5,296 bases of DNA from assembly GCA_934700375.1 (NCBI GenBank), contig CAKUXT010000145.1, positions 1 to 5,296 of the forward strand, in the 5' to 3' direction. Under the pieces are notes generated by a model. That model was given only the letters and a program-made list of their open reading frames with translations. It searched no databases and was not told where the DNA came from. Made by a program: the position numbers and the translations under genes. How positions within the stretch are numbered: position 1 is the stretch's first letter; every line of letters begins with the position of its first letter. This DNA comes from an uncultured Bacilli bacterium. GTDB taxonomy: Bacteria; Bacillota_I; Bacilli_A; RFN20; CAG-288. Positions 5,240 to 5,296 of this stretch are shown here, in pieces.

Positions 5240-5273
5240 TTTTGTTCCTGGATTCCGGAATCCAGGAACAAAA
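5240..5273. repeat. Perfect 34-bp palindrome
   Basis: TTTTGTTCCTGGATTCC is followed immediately by its exact reverse complement, centred between 5256 and 5257. CCC (5237-5239) and GGG (5276-5278) extend the symmetry across a 2-base bulge. In RNA it would form a stem of at least 15 bp with a CCGG loop. The flanks are T-rich before and A-rich after on both strands, the reverse of an intrinsic terminator, so termination is unlikely. It lies about 85-115 bp upstream of the orphan gene start, near the window edge. It might be a mobile-element or repeat fragment, a recombination site or an operator; the sequence alone does not decide. Confidence 0.85.
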
Positions 5274-5296
5274 AAGGGCGCCATCCCTTATAATGT

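Noticed and set aside
5237..5278. The palindrome near the right edge as an intrinsic terminator
   Set aside because: The stem is followed by A residues, not U residues, on both strands.
5289..5294. TATAAT at the right edge as a rightward promoter
   Set aside because: No TG extension and no -35 match at 16-18 nt, and the downstream sequence is outside the window.

Overview
The window looks like chromosome of a low-GC Gram-positive bacterium (Bacillota, possibly Erysipelotrichia-like). This is inferred from AT-rich intergenic DNA, strong AGGAGG-type ribosome binding sites, TGnTATAAT-type promoters, a Lys-rich lipoprotein signal peptide and U-tract terminators. The code is standard: TGA ends the sigma factor gene and TGG is used for Trp. 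The taxonomic guess is low confidence. No tRNA, rRNA, CRISPR array or recognisable transposase gene was found.

Layout. Leftward operon, about 2470 to 4: an ECF-type RNA polymerase sigma factor (1925-2440), overlapping by ATGA a single-pass membrane protein (1383-1928) that sits where an anti-sigma factor is expected, followed after 23 nt by a complete M18 (aspartyl-type) metallo-aminopeptidase (4-1359). A divergent control region of about 380 bp (2441-2819) holds promoters for both directions, an inverted repeat with 12-bp arms and a hairpin. Rightward from it runs a 545-aa lipoprotein (2820-4457) with its own promoter and terminator. Converging on it from the right is a second membrane protein (4544-5125) that is clearly a paralogue of the anti-sigma-like protein but has no sigma factor gene beside it. 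The right edge (5126-5296) holds its promoter region and a perfect 34-bp palindrome.

How the parts may fit together. The sigma factor and the 181-aa membrane protein form a typical sigma/anti-sigma cassette: cytoplasmic N-terminus, one membrane span, extracellular sensor-like domain. The 193-aa paralogue keeps the same N-terminal motif at identical positions and a similar extracellular domain, so it may control the same sigma factor or an unlinked one. The lipoprotein lies between the two paralogues and is a candidate cell-surface target or signal partner. This functional link is inference from gene order and domain layout; only the paralogy, operon structure, signal peptide and regulatory elements are visible directly.
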